Source: Flabesymbios commensalis (lineage: Eukaryota; Annelida; Polychaeta; Terebellida; Flabelligeridae). From it: a DNA stretch of 64,000 nucleotides. The DNA lies in assembly GCA_964017125.1 (NCBI GenBank), contig OZ024903.1, positions 109,250,863-109,314,862 of the forward strand, written 5' to 3'. Position 1 is the first letter of the stretch, and every line of letters starts with the position of its first letter. A model generated the notes under the pieces. The model saw only the letters and a list, made by a program, of their open reading frames with translations, did no database searches and was not told the origin of the DNA. The position numbers were made by a program, and so were the translations under genes. Of the stretch, positions 1 through 12,589 are shown piece by piece.

Positions 1-1660
1 CTTGACCTAATTTATAACATCGGTAAATCCGACTGAAAGACTTTGCGGAATATCATGAAAACCGCTCAAGATAGCTACACCATTACTATAAAACAAATTG
101 TGAGGTTTCAGTAGAGGATGCATCTTGAAAAATTTCAGGTCGATAAAATAAAAAATGGCCACCTATCGGCCATTATTCACCTCGACAGGCCTGATATTGC
201 GGAATATTATGAAAACTGCTCAAGATAGCTACACCATTACTATTAAACAAATTGTGAGGTTTCAGGAGAGGGTGCATCTTGAAAAATTTCAAGTTGATAA
301 AATTCAAAATGGCCGCCTATCGGCCATTATTCGACTCGACAGGGCTGATATTGCGGAATATCATGAAAATCGCTCAAGATAGCTACACCATTACTATAAA
401 ACAAATTGTAATGTTTTAGGAGAGGATGCATTTTATAAAATTTCAACTAGATTGAATTTAAAATGGCTGCCTATCGGCCATTATTTACTTTCGCATTGCT
501 GATATTTGGTAAGCCGTGTTGGATAGCTGGACCATTACTATAAAACAAAATGTGCGATTTCAGGAGAGGATGCATCTTGAAAAAAATTGACTCGATCAAA
601 TTCAAAATGGCCGCCTATCGGCCATTGTTCACTTTCACATAGCCGTTATTTGATTAACCGTACTAGATGGCTAGATCATTACTATAAAACAAAATGTGAG
701 ATTTCAGGATGCATCTTGAAAAATTTCGATTTGATCAAATTCAAAATGGCCGCCTATCGGCCACTATTTACTTTCACATTGCTGATATTTGGTAAACAGT
801 GTTAGACAGCTGGACCATTACTATAAAACAAAAAGTGAGATTTCAGGAGAGGATGCATCTTGAAAAAAAAGGACTCAATCAAATTAAAAATGGCCGCCTA
901 TCGGCCATTATTCACTTTCACATAGTTGTTATTTGGTAAACCATACTAGATGGCTAGACCATTACTATAAAACAAATTTGGAGATTTCAAGAGAGGATGC
1001 ATCTTGAAAAATTTTGATTTGATCGAATTCAAAATGGCCGCCTATCGGCCATTATTCACTTTCACATGGCGATATTTGGTACACCATGCTAGATGGCTAG
1101 ACCATTACTATAGAACGTGAGATGTGAGATTTCAGCTGAGGATGCATCTTGAAAAAATTCGACTTGATCAAATTTAAAATGGCCGCCTTTAGGCCATTAT
1201 TCACTTTCACATGGCCATTATTTAGTAAACCGTGCTAGATGGCTAGACCATTACTATAAAACAAAATGTGAAATTTCAGGAGAGGATGCATCTTGAAAAA
1301 TTTAGACTTGATCAAATTTAAAATGGCCTTCTATTGGCCATTATTCACTTTCACATGGCTGATATTTGGTAAACCGTGGCTAGATGGCTAGACCATTACT
1401 ATAGAATGAAATGTGAGATTTCAGCTGAGGATGCATCTTGAAAAATTCCGATTCGATCAAATTCAAAATGGCCCACTATCGACCATTGCAAACTGTGTTA
1501 GATGCTAGTCTATTACTATAAAACAAAATGTGAGGTTTCGGGGGAGAATGCACCCTTAAATTTTTTAACTAGTCTATATCGAATTCAAAATGACCGTAAA
1601 TCAGCTATTATTTACCTCGATTGGCCTGATATCGGGTGTACCGTGCCAAATAGGTAGACC
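1..1660. repeat. Satellite-like tandem array, unit about 145-155 bp, 10-11 copies
   Basis: A phrase close to AAAATGGCCGCCTATCGGCC recurs near 150, 305, 460, 603, 741, 886, 1027, 1176, 1320 and 1474, so the period drifts between about 139 and 155 bp. Each unit also carries GATGCATCTTGAAAA and ACCATTACTATAAAACAAA. The core TGGCCG-CCTAT-CGGCCA can form a 6-bp hairpin; most units keep at least TGGCC/GGCCA. Divergence rises toward 1400-1660. The array starts at or before base 1. It lies upstream of the first recognised PHF12 exon and so probably inside a PHF12 intron. Short reading frames within it are repeat artefacts. Confidence 0.9.
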
Positions 1661-2326
1661 ATTACTGGGATAGTGATTAGGATCAATAATTTCAATGGAG
1701 GTTTGCAATCTCAGACAGACTGTCTAGTTCTTATCTTACTCTTAGACTGAGCCTCTTAGACCCAGTTGTCTTGCGTCTCGATTTTTGACCTAGCCTAGGA
1801 CTACATTAATAACCCTACTCAAAATTGCTTAAAGCAAATTCTAATTCGGAGCGGGAGCTCCTGGACTTATGTAGTCTTGTTTGAATTTAAATTTGTGTTG
1901 GGATGATATGTCAATTAAATGTATTTTCTTTTTTTAATGCAGCTTTACTTTCCCGGTTAATATTATAGCAAATAATAGCCCACCACTAGTTGGAAGTAAC
2001 ATTAACCTATAGTGCATGTTTTTATAAGGACTATTTTCAGCCAACCTTCAAATTTGAATCCGCATGTCAGTAGCAAGTCGGGCAATTAATAAATTGGGGG
2101 GGGGGGGGGGGAAATACCCCCAAAATTGTCCTTCAGGCAAGAAGGTCCAATCAGTTAGTGTCTAGCCCTGCTTTAAGGGATGAGAATTTCCTGTGAATCT
2201 GCTTTTTTGTCATGAGCTGTTCTCTTCTGGGTGAAGTTTTGCGGTTTTGGCGCTTTCTTCATGATTTTCCATGTTATTGCATGCTATCAGTGACCACATG
2301 AGACTATTTTAGTTGTGTCATTTCAG
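1661..2326. other. Intronic stretch with poly-G run, no gene seen
   Basis: Unique-looking AT-rich DNA between the satellite and the first PHF12 exon, with a 13-14 base G run near 2098-2111. It ends in a polypyrimidine-like tract and the TTTCAG acceptor at 2321-2326. I see no further exon here. Confidence 0.5.
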
Positions 2327-5300
2327 GTAGAGGTAATACCCATTTACATCGTAGTTCTGATGGCTCATCTGCGACGCTCAACTTACAAAGCTCTGCTGCA
2401 GTCGACTCTGCAGGTCAGTTGATATATTATGTATTTGTATTTCAGCAAATTTTATGGTTAATATATAGTTCAGATAAATATATATGGTGGATATATATGG
2501 TATTAAAAGCTGGAAAGTGCATAAGAAATTCTAGCTTTTTACCAATGAAAAATACCATCAGTCAATTCAGCCAAGGAAGGGTCCAAATTTTTTTCACACT
2601 TTCCACAATTTTAAAAAATTGCTCAAAGTGGAAATTTTGCATATTTATATGATTACATGTACCATAAAGAAGGGAGATGTTTTTTATGTTGCGTTAAGGC
2701 TACATTATTATGTGAATGAATCTCCTTGTTTCAGATATTGACATGAGTAAACTTGACGAGCGTTTAATGCAGCTATTAGCGCGACAACGGCTACATCAGC
2801 TGTTATCTGAGCCACAGCTGCTCCCAGCGATGGATCCTAAAACTAGTGTCCACGCCACACCTATGAGCACCACACAACCAGAACAGAAAACAGGTAAATC
2901 TGCTGGAATATTATTAAAAACATTTCTGCCAACCAAATAAGCTGCTTGTCTGCTCAAATTTCACACTTCTAAAATTCTGCATTGCGAGGATACAACCTGG
3001 CTAAAACCAACACAAAATTAAAAAAAAACGAATATTAAGACAACCATAATAATTATAGCCATGGCTAATTGAAATGAAGAATGAAATGTGTTCAGTTTGT
3101 ATCCTCTAATAAATGATAATGTTTAACCCTTTCGAGCCTTAATTTACCAATGTTGTCATCTTCATCCACTACAAGCCGCGAATTGCTGTCGCAATTCTTG
3201 ACTTGTAGTTGATGAAGATGACTTGAAGTGGGTGATAAATTAAAAAAAATTGCCATGTATTGGTAAACCAGTTTCATTAAAATTTCAGTTCTAAAACCCT
3301 TGGTTGTAGGAAAATTAAGTCTGTTTTTCAGGGATGTAAAAAGATGCATCGTGAGGGTTTAAAGGGTTAATTGTTCTGAAACACTCAACAACAATATTCT
3401 GTTTCTTACTTACGCATTCGGAAAGCTTTAACTGTTACTACAAGTACAATTAAATTATCACCTCAAAAAAAGTGCCTGATTTCATTGTCTTATAAAAGAC
3501 ATTGTTATTTAAAGAGGTAAAAATGTTGTATATGAACATTGCTTTTCAGGGCCGAGTGCGGTACGAGCGCGAGCAGTGCTATGTCCATTATCCGGGAATG
3601 GCTCTCCTGTTCAAATGCCTTACAGATCATTCAATATAGGAACAGGTAATGACAACCTTATTTATTTTGGGAGACACACATCAAGAAAGAAGTTATTATT
3701 AACTCTTACGATTTAATGATCAGATTTCACTTTCTAATGTCAAGATTTTTATTTGTAATAATTTTCTATTTATAACCAGATTTAGTCCACGACATTTCCC
3801 CGTACCAGACATCGGGGCTCTGGGGGACGCTCTGGACGCGCAAACGAGGTCCACTTTAGTGACAAAAAAACTTTTAATTTCCCGCTGATACTCCACACAC
3901 AGGCCACGGTGATCTGCTCCGAACTCTCATTGAACAGAGATGCCAATTTTGGAATTCCTGATTTTCGAAACCTCCAGAAAAAAATCCTGATTCATGATGT
4001 GGCCTAAAAATTACATTTTTTAAAAGTAAATCCGTATTTTTCGCCATACCAAGGTCATTTCGGATTAAATTCAAAGTGTAACAAACTTTGAAAGATCGAA
4101 AAATGTCTTTGTATATCATGATGGTGAATCAACTGAAAAAAAAATGCTGCCGGCACAAATACAAAATACAAGCATCCAGAACCTTAACCATGTTAACCCT
4201 TACAACGCTGACATATTTTTGTATAAAACTTTTTTTTTAAATTTGAAATCATCATCAATGTCCTAGTTAGCTCCATTTTTTTGGGAAATCAAAATTGAAA
4301 AAAAATATATATATTTTGCTCGCTCGCTCCTTTTTTTTTCTGCTGAGAATCCGTCATCCCATAAAATTAATTTGGTGTAGCCTAAGATTGTAAAGTCTGT
4401 CCCTGCACTAAAAGTGTTAATCTAATGAATTGCTAACTTCAAAAAACTGAAAATTAATCCTATTTTAAAAAAACTAGTGTGATTATAGTTATGATTATAC
4501 TCTTACTAGATACATTCATTGAGGTCACTATGTTTTCTATGTTTTATCTCAGGATCCGACATGGATGTTTGCCTCAACTGGTTTGGACATTGTAATTATG
4601 TGTCTTCAAAACATGCTTGTATTTTTTATGATGAGGTGAGTGTAATGATCCACATTTTACAGATTTTTTCTGCCTATTTTGTATTATTGCTTCTGAGAAA
4701 TTTCTTTTTTATACCCTCGAGAGCAGTTGACACCAGGAAACACATGTAACATTTTTCGGCACACAATTTTTACTGGTAAATTCTCAAACATGTATTGTAG
4801 GCTGGTAATTATTTGTACCCCTTCTGCTGCTAAATTGTCTGATGGTACTTTTCATTCAATTAAAACTGGTATTAGTAGTGGAATTTCCTCCTGCAAATGA
4901 CAAATAAAATATACTTTCTAAAAATACATTTTTCGATTAGCTGAACATCTATCACATACATTTTTTTTCAATTTCTGTGTCAATTTTTGGTTGGAAATTT
5001 TTTTGAGAAAACTAAATACAGATATAGCAGCACAAGTGCTGAACATTTTATGTAATTTAAAGAGCCGGGAGTGTAAAAAAATTTAAATTTAGGAAATATT
5101 AAACCAGAAAGTAATATTGAAATATTAGCACTTTAAGGTTAATAAACATGTTGTTTACTCAGACGAGCAGACAGTTTGAACTTCTCAACTACAGTGAGCA
5201 CGGTACAACAGTGGACAATGTCCTCTACTCATGTGACTTCTCAGAGAAAGCGACGCCAGCTCCTAAAGTGTCACCCGTGGTGGCAAACGTGAGAAAAGTA

Positions 5301-6208
5301 ATTGCTAAGGCGAAAGCAAAACAGGATGCAGAAAAAGAGGCAGAAAAAGCCAGGATGAATTCTCATGCAGCCAGGGTAGGTGGTCACTGTGACAAGATCA
5401 AATACATTGTGTTATTTATTTACTACGTTGGTTTGATGTTGGCTGACATTGCAGATAGCAGATTAAACATTTAGCCAACATGCTGGGATATTCACTGATA
5501 TTACATGTTGGACATCTGGTAGAGAAGCAAAAATCAATTCAGTTACATATTTTAAATTGCCATTACATCTGCATCTGAATTCTAAAAAAAATATTTTTTA
5601 TTCTGTTTAGGGTTTTTTCTATTGGACTTTTAAATATATGCTGGCCTTATTTTCGAAATAGCAGTGTTTTTAATACCAGTGTTGTTTATTACAGTAGAGC
5701 CTGCTATGAGCAGCCACTCTTATGACCAGCCAACTATGGCCACTTGGCCATTCCTCAAAATGACATTCCCCATACAAATGAACCTCCGATGAGCAGCCAA
5801 CTGCGTTAAAAGGTCACTTTTCCTGTGTCACAAGGGTAGCTTCTCATAGCAGGTTCTACTGTAGATCCAAGATGGTTTGTAATAAAAAAACAACAGAAAT
5901 TAGTACTAAGCTCTTAAATATTACACAGCATTGTAAGGCCTTTTCAAATTTTACTTAGTTTTATTATCTGTGTGTTCCAGGTACAGCAAAGTTGTGGGTG
6001 TCGAGCGAGCAGCTCTAGCCTTATCGGTGGCAGTGGTGCAGGCTGGGAAGGTACAGCTCTACTCCATCACGGGAGCTACGTAAAGCTCGGCTGTCTGCCG
6101 TTTATCTTCAGTATCGTACAATCAACTCCTAACAATCCACTTCATTTGAATTATATCAAAACAACTCTGTCAAAAACTGTCAAAACTAAACCTGAACAAT
6201 ACTCTTAG
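2327..6208 (+). CDS. PHF12: PHF12 (PHD finger protein 12 / Pf1), C-terminal exons
   Basis: Known role: PHF12 is a nuclear scaffold of Sin3-HDAC/MRG15 repressor complexes, with PHD fingers at the N-terminus (outside this window) and an FHA-like domain at the C-terminus. Six coding exons are seen: 2327-2413, 2735-2893, 3550-3645, 4553-4635, 5163-5375 and 5981-6208. All have AG acceptors and GT donors, and the phases agree across every junction. Diagnostic matches to vertebrate PHF12 recalled from memory are [68 protein letters not shown] and [21 protein letters not shown] Lys/Ala/Glu-rich linker in exon 5163-5375 replaces the vertebrate basic linker. The frame ends at TAG 6206-6208 after a short tail unlike the vertebrate one. 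The first listed exon has no strong family match and is supported by phase only. Earlier exons lie upstream of the window. Confidence 0.93.
3122..3369. mobile_element. Non-autonomous palindromic element, family with CTTCATCCACTACAAG core
   Basis: Lies in the PHF12 intron between exons 2735-2893 and 3550-3645. It starts AACCCTTTCGAGCCTT and ends TTTAAAGGGTTAA. Inside, CATCTTCATCCACTACAAG is followed by an inverted near-copy CTTGTAGTTGATGAAGATG, flanking an ATTGCTGTCGCAAT centre. A relative in reverse orientation is at 18283-18532, and a partial one near 16465-16970. The ends AACCCTTT / AAAGGGTT form a short inverted repeat, as expected for a MITE. No coding capacity is seen. Confidence 0.7.
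5690..5863. mobile_element. MITE with CAGTAGARCCTGCTATGAG terminal inverted repeats and TA duplication
   Basis: The body 5692-5861 begins CAGTAGAGCCTGCTATGAG and ends CTCATAGCAGGTTCTACTG, which are near-perfect inverted ends. It is bounded by TA on each side (5690-5691 and 5862-5863), the target duplication typical of Tc1/mariner-type transposition. The inside is 130 bp with no frame. It lies in the last PHF12 intron. Confidence 0.82.
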
Positions 6209-6780
6209 TGGTTGCCTTCAGTGTTTCTTCAATTTGGGTTTTCATGCATCCCTATCGCAGATGCAAATTTTTACCTGGCTTGGTGTCACTGACATTCAGG
6301 AAAAAACTTGATCTGTGGAGGATTTTGGGCTAAATTTGGTCCACCGTCTCGCTGGCCCAATTTGAGCCCAACCTTGGATCAACTTAATTCAGGAAAACAC
6401 TTAATCTATGGAGGATTTTGGGCTAAATTTGATCCACCGTCTCGCTGGCCAAAATTTGAGCCCAACCTTGGATCAACTTGTTATGTCTACATCAACTCTC
6501 AAGCCGTGGCACATTGCTATGAAACTGGCATTTGTGACACAGTCTCTAATTTCAAATGAATGAAGGATACATTATGTTTCAAACCCAGATTTGTTATTAG
6601 TTACAATTTGTGCTTATTCCCATTTATTAAATTTCAGTTACTATTTTTGTTATGAAAAATCAGCTGCACTGAATGTATGTCAAACATCACTTTAATAACT
6701 CTGGACTATTCAATTTAAATTTTCAGTCACTTCAGGTTGTGTCTCAATAAAGCGATTCACAAATTAAAGTGACTGAAAAT
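6209..6780. other. PHF12 3' UTR candidate with a two-copy tandem repeat
   Basis: Follows the PHF12 stop. A unit of about 92 bp is present twice (about 6309-6390 and 6401-6480), each holding GGAGGATTTTGGGCTAAATT and GAGCCCAACCTTGGATCAAC. A possible AATAAA signal is at 6746-6751, so the 3' UTR may be about 550 nt. The assignment as UTR is inference. Confidence 0.45.
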
Positions 6781-7677
6781 GACTTGGCTTTGTGAACTTT
6801 CACATCATCAGTGTCAAGAGATGGTTTACAAAAGTGCTGAGAAATATTAATTATAAAATGATTCCACAGCAGCTCCTAAGAGGTTAAACAACTCTTACCC
6901 TCTAATGACCAGCTATGTTTTATTCATCTGGAGATGCGAATTCCATATCTAGGTGAATGTAAATTACCAGAATTCAGAACACGAGTAAGTTGAGAATGAA
7001 ATAATGTTTCTGAATAATTATGTATATATGAGCATGGTGTAGATAAATTATTACATTTACAAAGTTACAATAATTAAATTATAAAAAATAATGTTTTTTG
7101 TGGTTTCTACAAACTCGGAAGTTCCGAGGCTAAATATAATGGAAGATGTTCACTGTAACATTCAACTTTTCTATTGTTCTCTTGGGTCCAAAATAATAAA
7201 ACGGGCATCTGGACCCAAGACAACAATATAAATGTTTGTTGTTATAATCACAGATAGAAAACGAATGAATGTGTCATTTTCCTGACAACAACCCATTGAA
7301 CAGAAGATTTTGAAACAAATCCTGTGTTAATGTTGGCCCACCTTCTCTGATGTTGTGCCAACATTATCCCAACATTGGTTCACTATTTGTTGGTGAAGGG
7401 ATTAAGACGATAAATCAGTCTGTCAAAGGATACGTTGTAAATGTACATCTTGTTATTAAGATTCTTGTTTTGTATTTACATACAAATGTATTATTGTACC
7501 CCCCCACCCCTGGTGTTCAGGTACAGATCTGCTATTCTATAAAACCACCATCTCCCCCCCCCTCCAGTGTTAAAGGAACAAATGTACTACTCTAGCATCA
7601 GATTTAATTTTTGACCCTTTAAGTCCAAACAACAATAATTTCTTTCACGTAAAGGTGCAATTCTTCAAGGTCATGAG
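6781..7677. other. Intergenic DNA, no gene seen
   Basis: AT-rich sequence with a short inverted repeat around 7178-7235 (TTGTTCTCTTGGGTCCA and TGGACCCAAGACAACAA) and a degenerate fragment of the TTGGCCCAACGT family near 7330-7395. C-rich runs occur near 7500 and 7553. No supported coding frame. Confidence 0.5.
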
Positions 7678-7925
7678 CCCTTACAAAGCGGGGATAGACT
7701 GTAGACGTCAGATTGACGTCTGTAGACGTCAGATTCTGACTACTAAATAGACATCAGATTCTGACAACTACAGTCGATCCCCGCACTGTAAGAGTAAAAA
7801 TATTTCTAATGGCTGTATACCCCTAACATAGGTATTTAAATGAATCAGAAAGTGCCAACGGAGACATTTAGGATGGTTTCAAATTGAAAATAAACACTTT
7901 GTTTTTCCACTTTTTACATAAAAAA
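7678..7925. repeat. Palindromic dispersed repeat with GACGTCAGATTCTGACGTC core
   Basis: GCGGGGATAGACTGTAGACG opens and CAGTCGATCCCCGCACTGTA closes an inverted pair. The centre repeats GTAGACGTCAGATT. The downstream flank (about 7800-7925: GTATTTAAATGAATCAGAAAG, TTTCAAATTGAAAA) recurs with other copies near 9360-9440, 9715-9810, 9960-10070 and 19060-19190, so the full element is longer than the palindrome. No protein is encoded. Confidence 0.65.
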
Positions 7926-8750
7926 ATTCACTCGGCCGACAGTAAATAAAGGTGCTTAAATTCAACACATCTTTTCAAAACTGCTTGCTACTTCTTAATG
8001 TAATTTTAGGAAATTGTCAGCTGAATGTCTATAGGAAACTTGGGTACAGCGATTGTTATGGATGTTAATGTGAATTGGAAGTAACACACGGAGGCAACAT
8101 CTTAAATATTTATTAATTTTATCTGCTATGTTTACCATAGAATGTCAAGAGAAGTGCTTTCTTGTGAGTGGCTGATATTAAATGTAGAAAGAGCGAGTTT
8201 TATTTTGACTTTAGATAGTATTGTTTATTGTGATACAAAGTATCAGATGCTTGTTAGGTTACTAGGTAAGAAACTCTGTTTAAAATGTAGTCTTGTTTTA
8301 CAAGACATTAATATTGTGAATAAATTGATAAAATGTATTTATATTCTTTGATAAACATTTCTAGACAATGCAGCATGCAAGTGAAATAATAATAATTATG
8401 TCATTTACCGTCTCTTGGAAGAAAACTGTTGTAATTGTGAACCAGTGCAATTATGGCCTTTTCACCCCAATTTAAATTATCTAATTATCTAGAAATTGTG
8501 AATTACATGACTCTTTATATCATAATTTAATTCTGATAATAAAAATATTACATGATGTATTTTTATGGTTCCATGATATACAGCTCTCCGCAGACACCCA
8601 ATGGCCAGCGACTTGTCACCCAATGTCTGACCCTGTCAACTCGTGCAAGCTGCTGCTTTAGGATTGTCCGTCTTGTCATTCAGTGTATTTGTCTGACTGA
8701 CAGAGGGTTTTTTGTGACAGCTTGCCGAGGTTTGATCTTGTTAAAACCTG

Positions 8751-8859
8751 CCCAGCAAATATGAGACGTTGGCCCAACGTTGGCTTACTGTTGGCCCCCC
8801 GTCTACGACGTTGGCCCAACAGTAAATCAACGTTGGCCCAAGGTCTCCTGTTTGCTGGG
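8751..8859. mobile_element. Short element of the CCCAGCAAAYA...TTTGCTGGG family
   Basis: Starts CCCAGCAAATATGAGACGTT and ends GTCTCCTGTTTGCTGGG, giving imperfect inverted ends. The inside repeats ACGTTGGCCCAACGTTGG in alternating orientation. Other family members here are at 31455-31562, 22830-23180, 31365-31425, 14573-14625, 23940-24360, 61030-61345 and 63630-63960. No coding capacity. Confidence 0.7.
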
Positions 8860-9019
8860 TGCACACATTTTGTACCTTTTGTGAACACTTATTATTAAGC
8901 CCCAAGTTTACAGACGGTAGTGGGGTGCACCAGCAGAGAACACACAATTTCAAGGCAGTTTCAATGTTCCTCCAGTTTTGTGATAAAAACACATGTGTAA
9001 TCGTCACGACCCAGATCCC

Positions 9020-10145
9020 TTAACGCTGAACCCTTTCAGTGCGAGGATCCACCTTTAAAAGGTTTACCCTTGCAGTGTGGGGATCCACTTTATACGTCAG
9101 ATTCTAAAGTCAGCCCCCGCACTAAAAGGGTTAAATAATGATAATGGCCATATGTTGTCCCCCCATGTAGACATTTATAACATGTTTCTACCTGCCGACA
9201 ACTCACCACACAGGTGTCTGTCTGCACCCAGCCCTCCCCCTCTGATATGTTGGGTGTTCTGTAGAATGAAAACTAGGTTGTCGGCACAAATTGCCAGACG
9301 AGATAGCACTGCAAGGCCGGGACGTCACACTTTGCACTGTAGGGAGTGTACATAACATATGTATTCAAATGAAGCGGAATGAGGTAACTCGGACGTTTAT
9401 GATGATTTCATAATGAAAAAAAACTTTAGTCTCCATTGTTTACGCAAAACTATTTCAGTGTTGTAAGGATTGAAATCAAACAATGTTAGGAAATGGCTGC
9501 CAGGTCAGCTAACTTTTAAGATCCTCTCAGAACACGTGGCCCACTGCGAGGTAAATATTATTGATCAGGGAAGCAAAAGGACTCGACAGCTTAATTGTGA
9601 CATTTCAAAATGGTCGCCCAAACAGCTGGCTTTACTTTAACCCTTACAGTGCGGGGATCGACTGTAGACGTCAGATTCCAACGTCTAAAGTCGATCCCTG
9701 CACCGTAAGAGTAAAAATATTGATAGTGATCGTAGACCCATATCATAGGTATTCAAATGAATCAGAAAGAGCTGACTAAGCCCTTTATGACGATTTCAAA
9801 TCGAAAAAGCGATGTTTTTTACAAATGAAATCAGCACTTTAACCCATCCACCACTAAAGCCCGTTTTTATGTGCTGAATGCTATGGCATTCAGCACATAA
9901 AAACGGGCTTCAGTGGTGAAAGGGTTAAGGGTTGACCATTACAGCACTGAATTGTTTTTGTATAAACCACAGAGGTTTTTTCATTTGAAATCAACATGAA
10001 TGTGTTAGCTCTTTCTACTTCATTTGAATAATGTTGTAGGTATGCGACCATAATAAATATTTACACTTTCAGTGCGAGACCTTCTTTAGAATCTTTAGTC
10101 TATTGACGTCAGATTCTGACGTCTGTCCCCGCACTGGAAGGGTTT
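9020..10145. repeat. Cluster of CCCGCACTG / GACGTCAGATTC palindromic repeats
   Basis: Three members lie in 1.1 kb: 9025-9135 (GTGGGGATCCACTTTATACG ... CAGCCCCCGCACTAAAAGGG), 9640-9720 (GTGCGGGGATCGACTGTAGA ... AAGTCGATCCCTGCACCGTA) and 10070-10147 (TTGACGTCAGATTCTGACGT near the centre). The spaces between them carry the same AT-rich arm seen at 7800-7925. This looks like repeated insertion, or partial duplication, of one palindromic element. Confidence 0.6.
9841..9929. repeat. Near-perfect hairpin element
   Basis: AACCCATCCACCACTAAAGC at the left is the near reverse complement of GCTTCAGTGGTGAAAGGGTT at the right. The middle, TGCTGAATGCTATGGCATTCAGCA, is a self-complementary core. A half copy lies at 18997-19060 with the same core and right arm. 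It is probably a very small MITE. Confidence 0.7.
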
Positions 10146-10994
10146 AACACAAAAGTGTTTTTTCGCTAGTTGCAGACTGTGGCGAGTGAGGTGTGCTTGA
10201 AGAAATTTAAAACAATAGTGATTCTTTGTATTTTATTTGATTCACTAAACATACACACCATTATGCAACAGCGACTGTCTTGTATGTATAATTAGATATA
10301 TCTATAGAAGTAGAAATCATGTTGCTGAACTGAATGACCATTATATCCAAAATCATCATTTACATCCATTCGAAGCTGCAAATTGCATCACAAATTAAAG
10401 CTTCTAATAAATAAAATGTACCTCATTTTTAAGCTTTACTTATTACAAATAAAAAAACATTGTTAATACTAAAAATCTATGTATGCCTTGAAAACGATAC
10501 AGACAGTTCAGATTAAAAGCAATCTGGAAAATACATTTTTTCACCTTAGTATTAAAGGTTTGCATCTGCGGAATGGTCAATGGCCAGAAACGAACCTTTA
10601 ATATAAAGACAATGATTTGTCCTTGCAGAACACAGAGATAATAATGTCCATTTTTGATGTGTTGTAAATCCAGCCTTATATTCTGTAAGCAGGTCAATTG
10701 TTTTTATATAATGTATTACAAAGTAGGCCTACACAAAAAACAGTGACAATAATTGGGAGGAAGTACAGGGAAGCTGCAGGTTTCATCCAACAAGAACAAC
10801 CAAATAATTATCAAAAAACATTTTCTTATATAATAAAAAGATTGAATTTGTTGCATATTGCCCAACCTGAATTTTTTCTCCTGTTAAGTGTATATCTTTC
10901 CATGAATGTGCAACATCACTGTTCATGATAGTACTGGGGTTGTCTTTAAAGTTAAGCTATTGATGTACTACATCGATGTACTGGATTTAACCGC

Positions 10995-11342
10995 GAGCTT
11001 AAAGCGATCAAAAATCCGTATTTTTATTTTGGCTTCTTAATATGACCATATGATGTAAACATGTCAATAGACTAGAATTGCATAAGTTTTCAAATTTTTG
11101 TGTTGCGCATTTACCGGTTAAGCGAGATATAAAGACAAAATTCCCATATTTCGGACATGCATTTAAGAAATCAAGAATTTCATCTTTATATCTCGCTTAA
11201 CTGGTAAATGCCCAACAATTTTTTTTTAAACTTTCGCAATTATAGTCTATGGACATGCTCAAATCATATGGCCATATTAAAAAGTGAAAAAAAAAAAATG
11301 GATTTTATTATGATTTTAGCCCGATTGTGTCGCTTTAAGCTA
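10995..11342. mobile_element. Palindromic MITE of about 350 bp
   Basis: The left end AGCTTAAAGCGATCAAAAAT mirrors the right end GATTGTGTCGCTTTAAGCT. Inner arms also pair: TTACCGGTTAAGCGAGATAT against ATATCTCGCTTAACTGGTAA, and CATATGATG...CTAGAATTGCATAAG against its counterpart near 11235-11270. The whole unit can fold as one long hairpin. No frame is present. Confidence 0.75.
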
Positions 11343-12589
11343 AGCTGCTAATACATTACATGAAAGTACTGGGCCCACAGCTTAACTTATAAGATCGCCC
11401 CCGTCCACAGCCGCTGGATGGCTGTGAAAAGATTTTTGGCTGTTTTATTTGTTGATGAAAAGCAGCTACCCTGTGATCTACCTTGTACAGAGTTTAATGA
11501 AAATACAGAGATTTACACTAAATGTGTAAACCATGCTAATTAAGTGCACTTTGCAAAATATGTACATTACCACAGGAAATCTGTCAGCTGCAACAGAGCC
11601 GTAGTTTGTGACATCATAAAACACGGGGTTTTTTCATTCGAAAGCACTACCAGAAAAAAACAGCCTTTTTACACTGAGTGATATTTATTTTTAACAATTG
11701 TGATAATGAATTGTTAGTTGATATTTATTGTTAATGAATTGATTTACTAAAAATCTACCAAAAAATATTTTACAATCTCACTTTGTTTGAAACCTAAAAA
11801 TGTATAAACACAGGCCTAGCAGGACACGGGTTAACTTCAGTGTTACCTAGCTTGCGAATCAAATCCGGAATAGAAGGCAGTGAGAAAACTGGAACTGAGC
11901 TATGTTCACAATTCTACTGGCGTTATAGCAAAATATGATGGATCGTTATCAAAATGCACATTCTAAACACAGAAATCTGGCTGCTGGACGGAGACCTGCA
12001 TTCAGTCGATTCATAGCAGTTATTAAATGGAAGCATATCTTGCATTTTAAAATACTGAATAATAACTCACGTCCTGCCAAATCAGACACTTGATGCCAGA
12101 GTTGCACCTTATTTTTTTTTAATTTGGAAACGTACATAGCGACCTAGCAGGACAAGAGTTATGAGGATATTCAGAATATCCTAAAAATTAAGACTGAGAA
12201 AATTGTCCATCTGTCATTTATCGTTATAGTAGTAATGTTAAATGATGGCATCAGTTTGAAGAAAAATAATAACCTCTTCGCAAAAAGTGATCATAAATTA
12301 GAATTAACTCCATAAAACTAAACTAAGACTATTGGGACATCTGCATGCAGAATTTGTGGTATAAGAATAAATAAATAATTAAATAATAAATAGTGAATCA
12401 ATCTGGTTGTGACAGGTCATGGTTGTGAACAACCACCGAATACTGAGAAGTGCAAGACTAGTGTACACCGATTGATCTGTTCATGAGAAAATGAGCGAGC
12501 GACGGGTTAGCAAACCACAAGAAAGCTGGTGTTTTGAGCACAACAGATAATGAGGTTATATATACAAAAATAGGTAGACATAACATTAA
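11343..12589. other. Intergenic DNA, nothing recognised
   Basis: AT-rich sequence without a supported gene. Short frames here lack homology I recognise and have no splice context. Confidence 0.4.

Noticed and set aside
155-805. Short frames in the 5' satellite
   Set aside because: They follow the repeat unit, shift frame from unit to unit, and have no homology.
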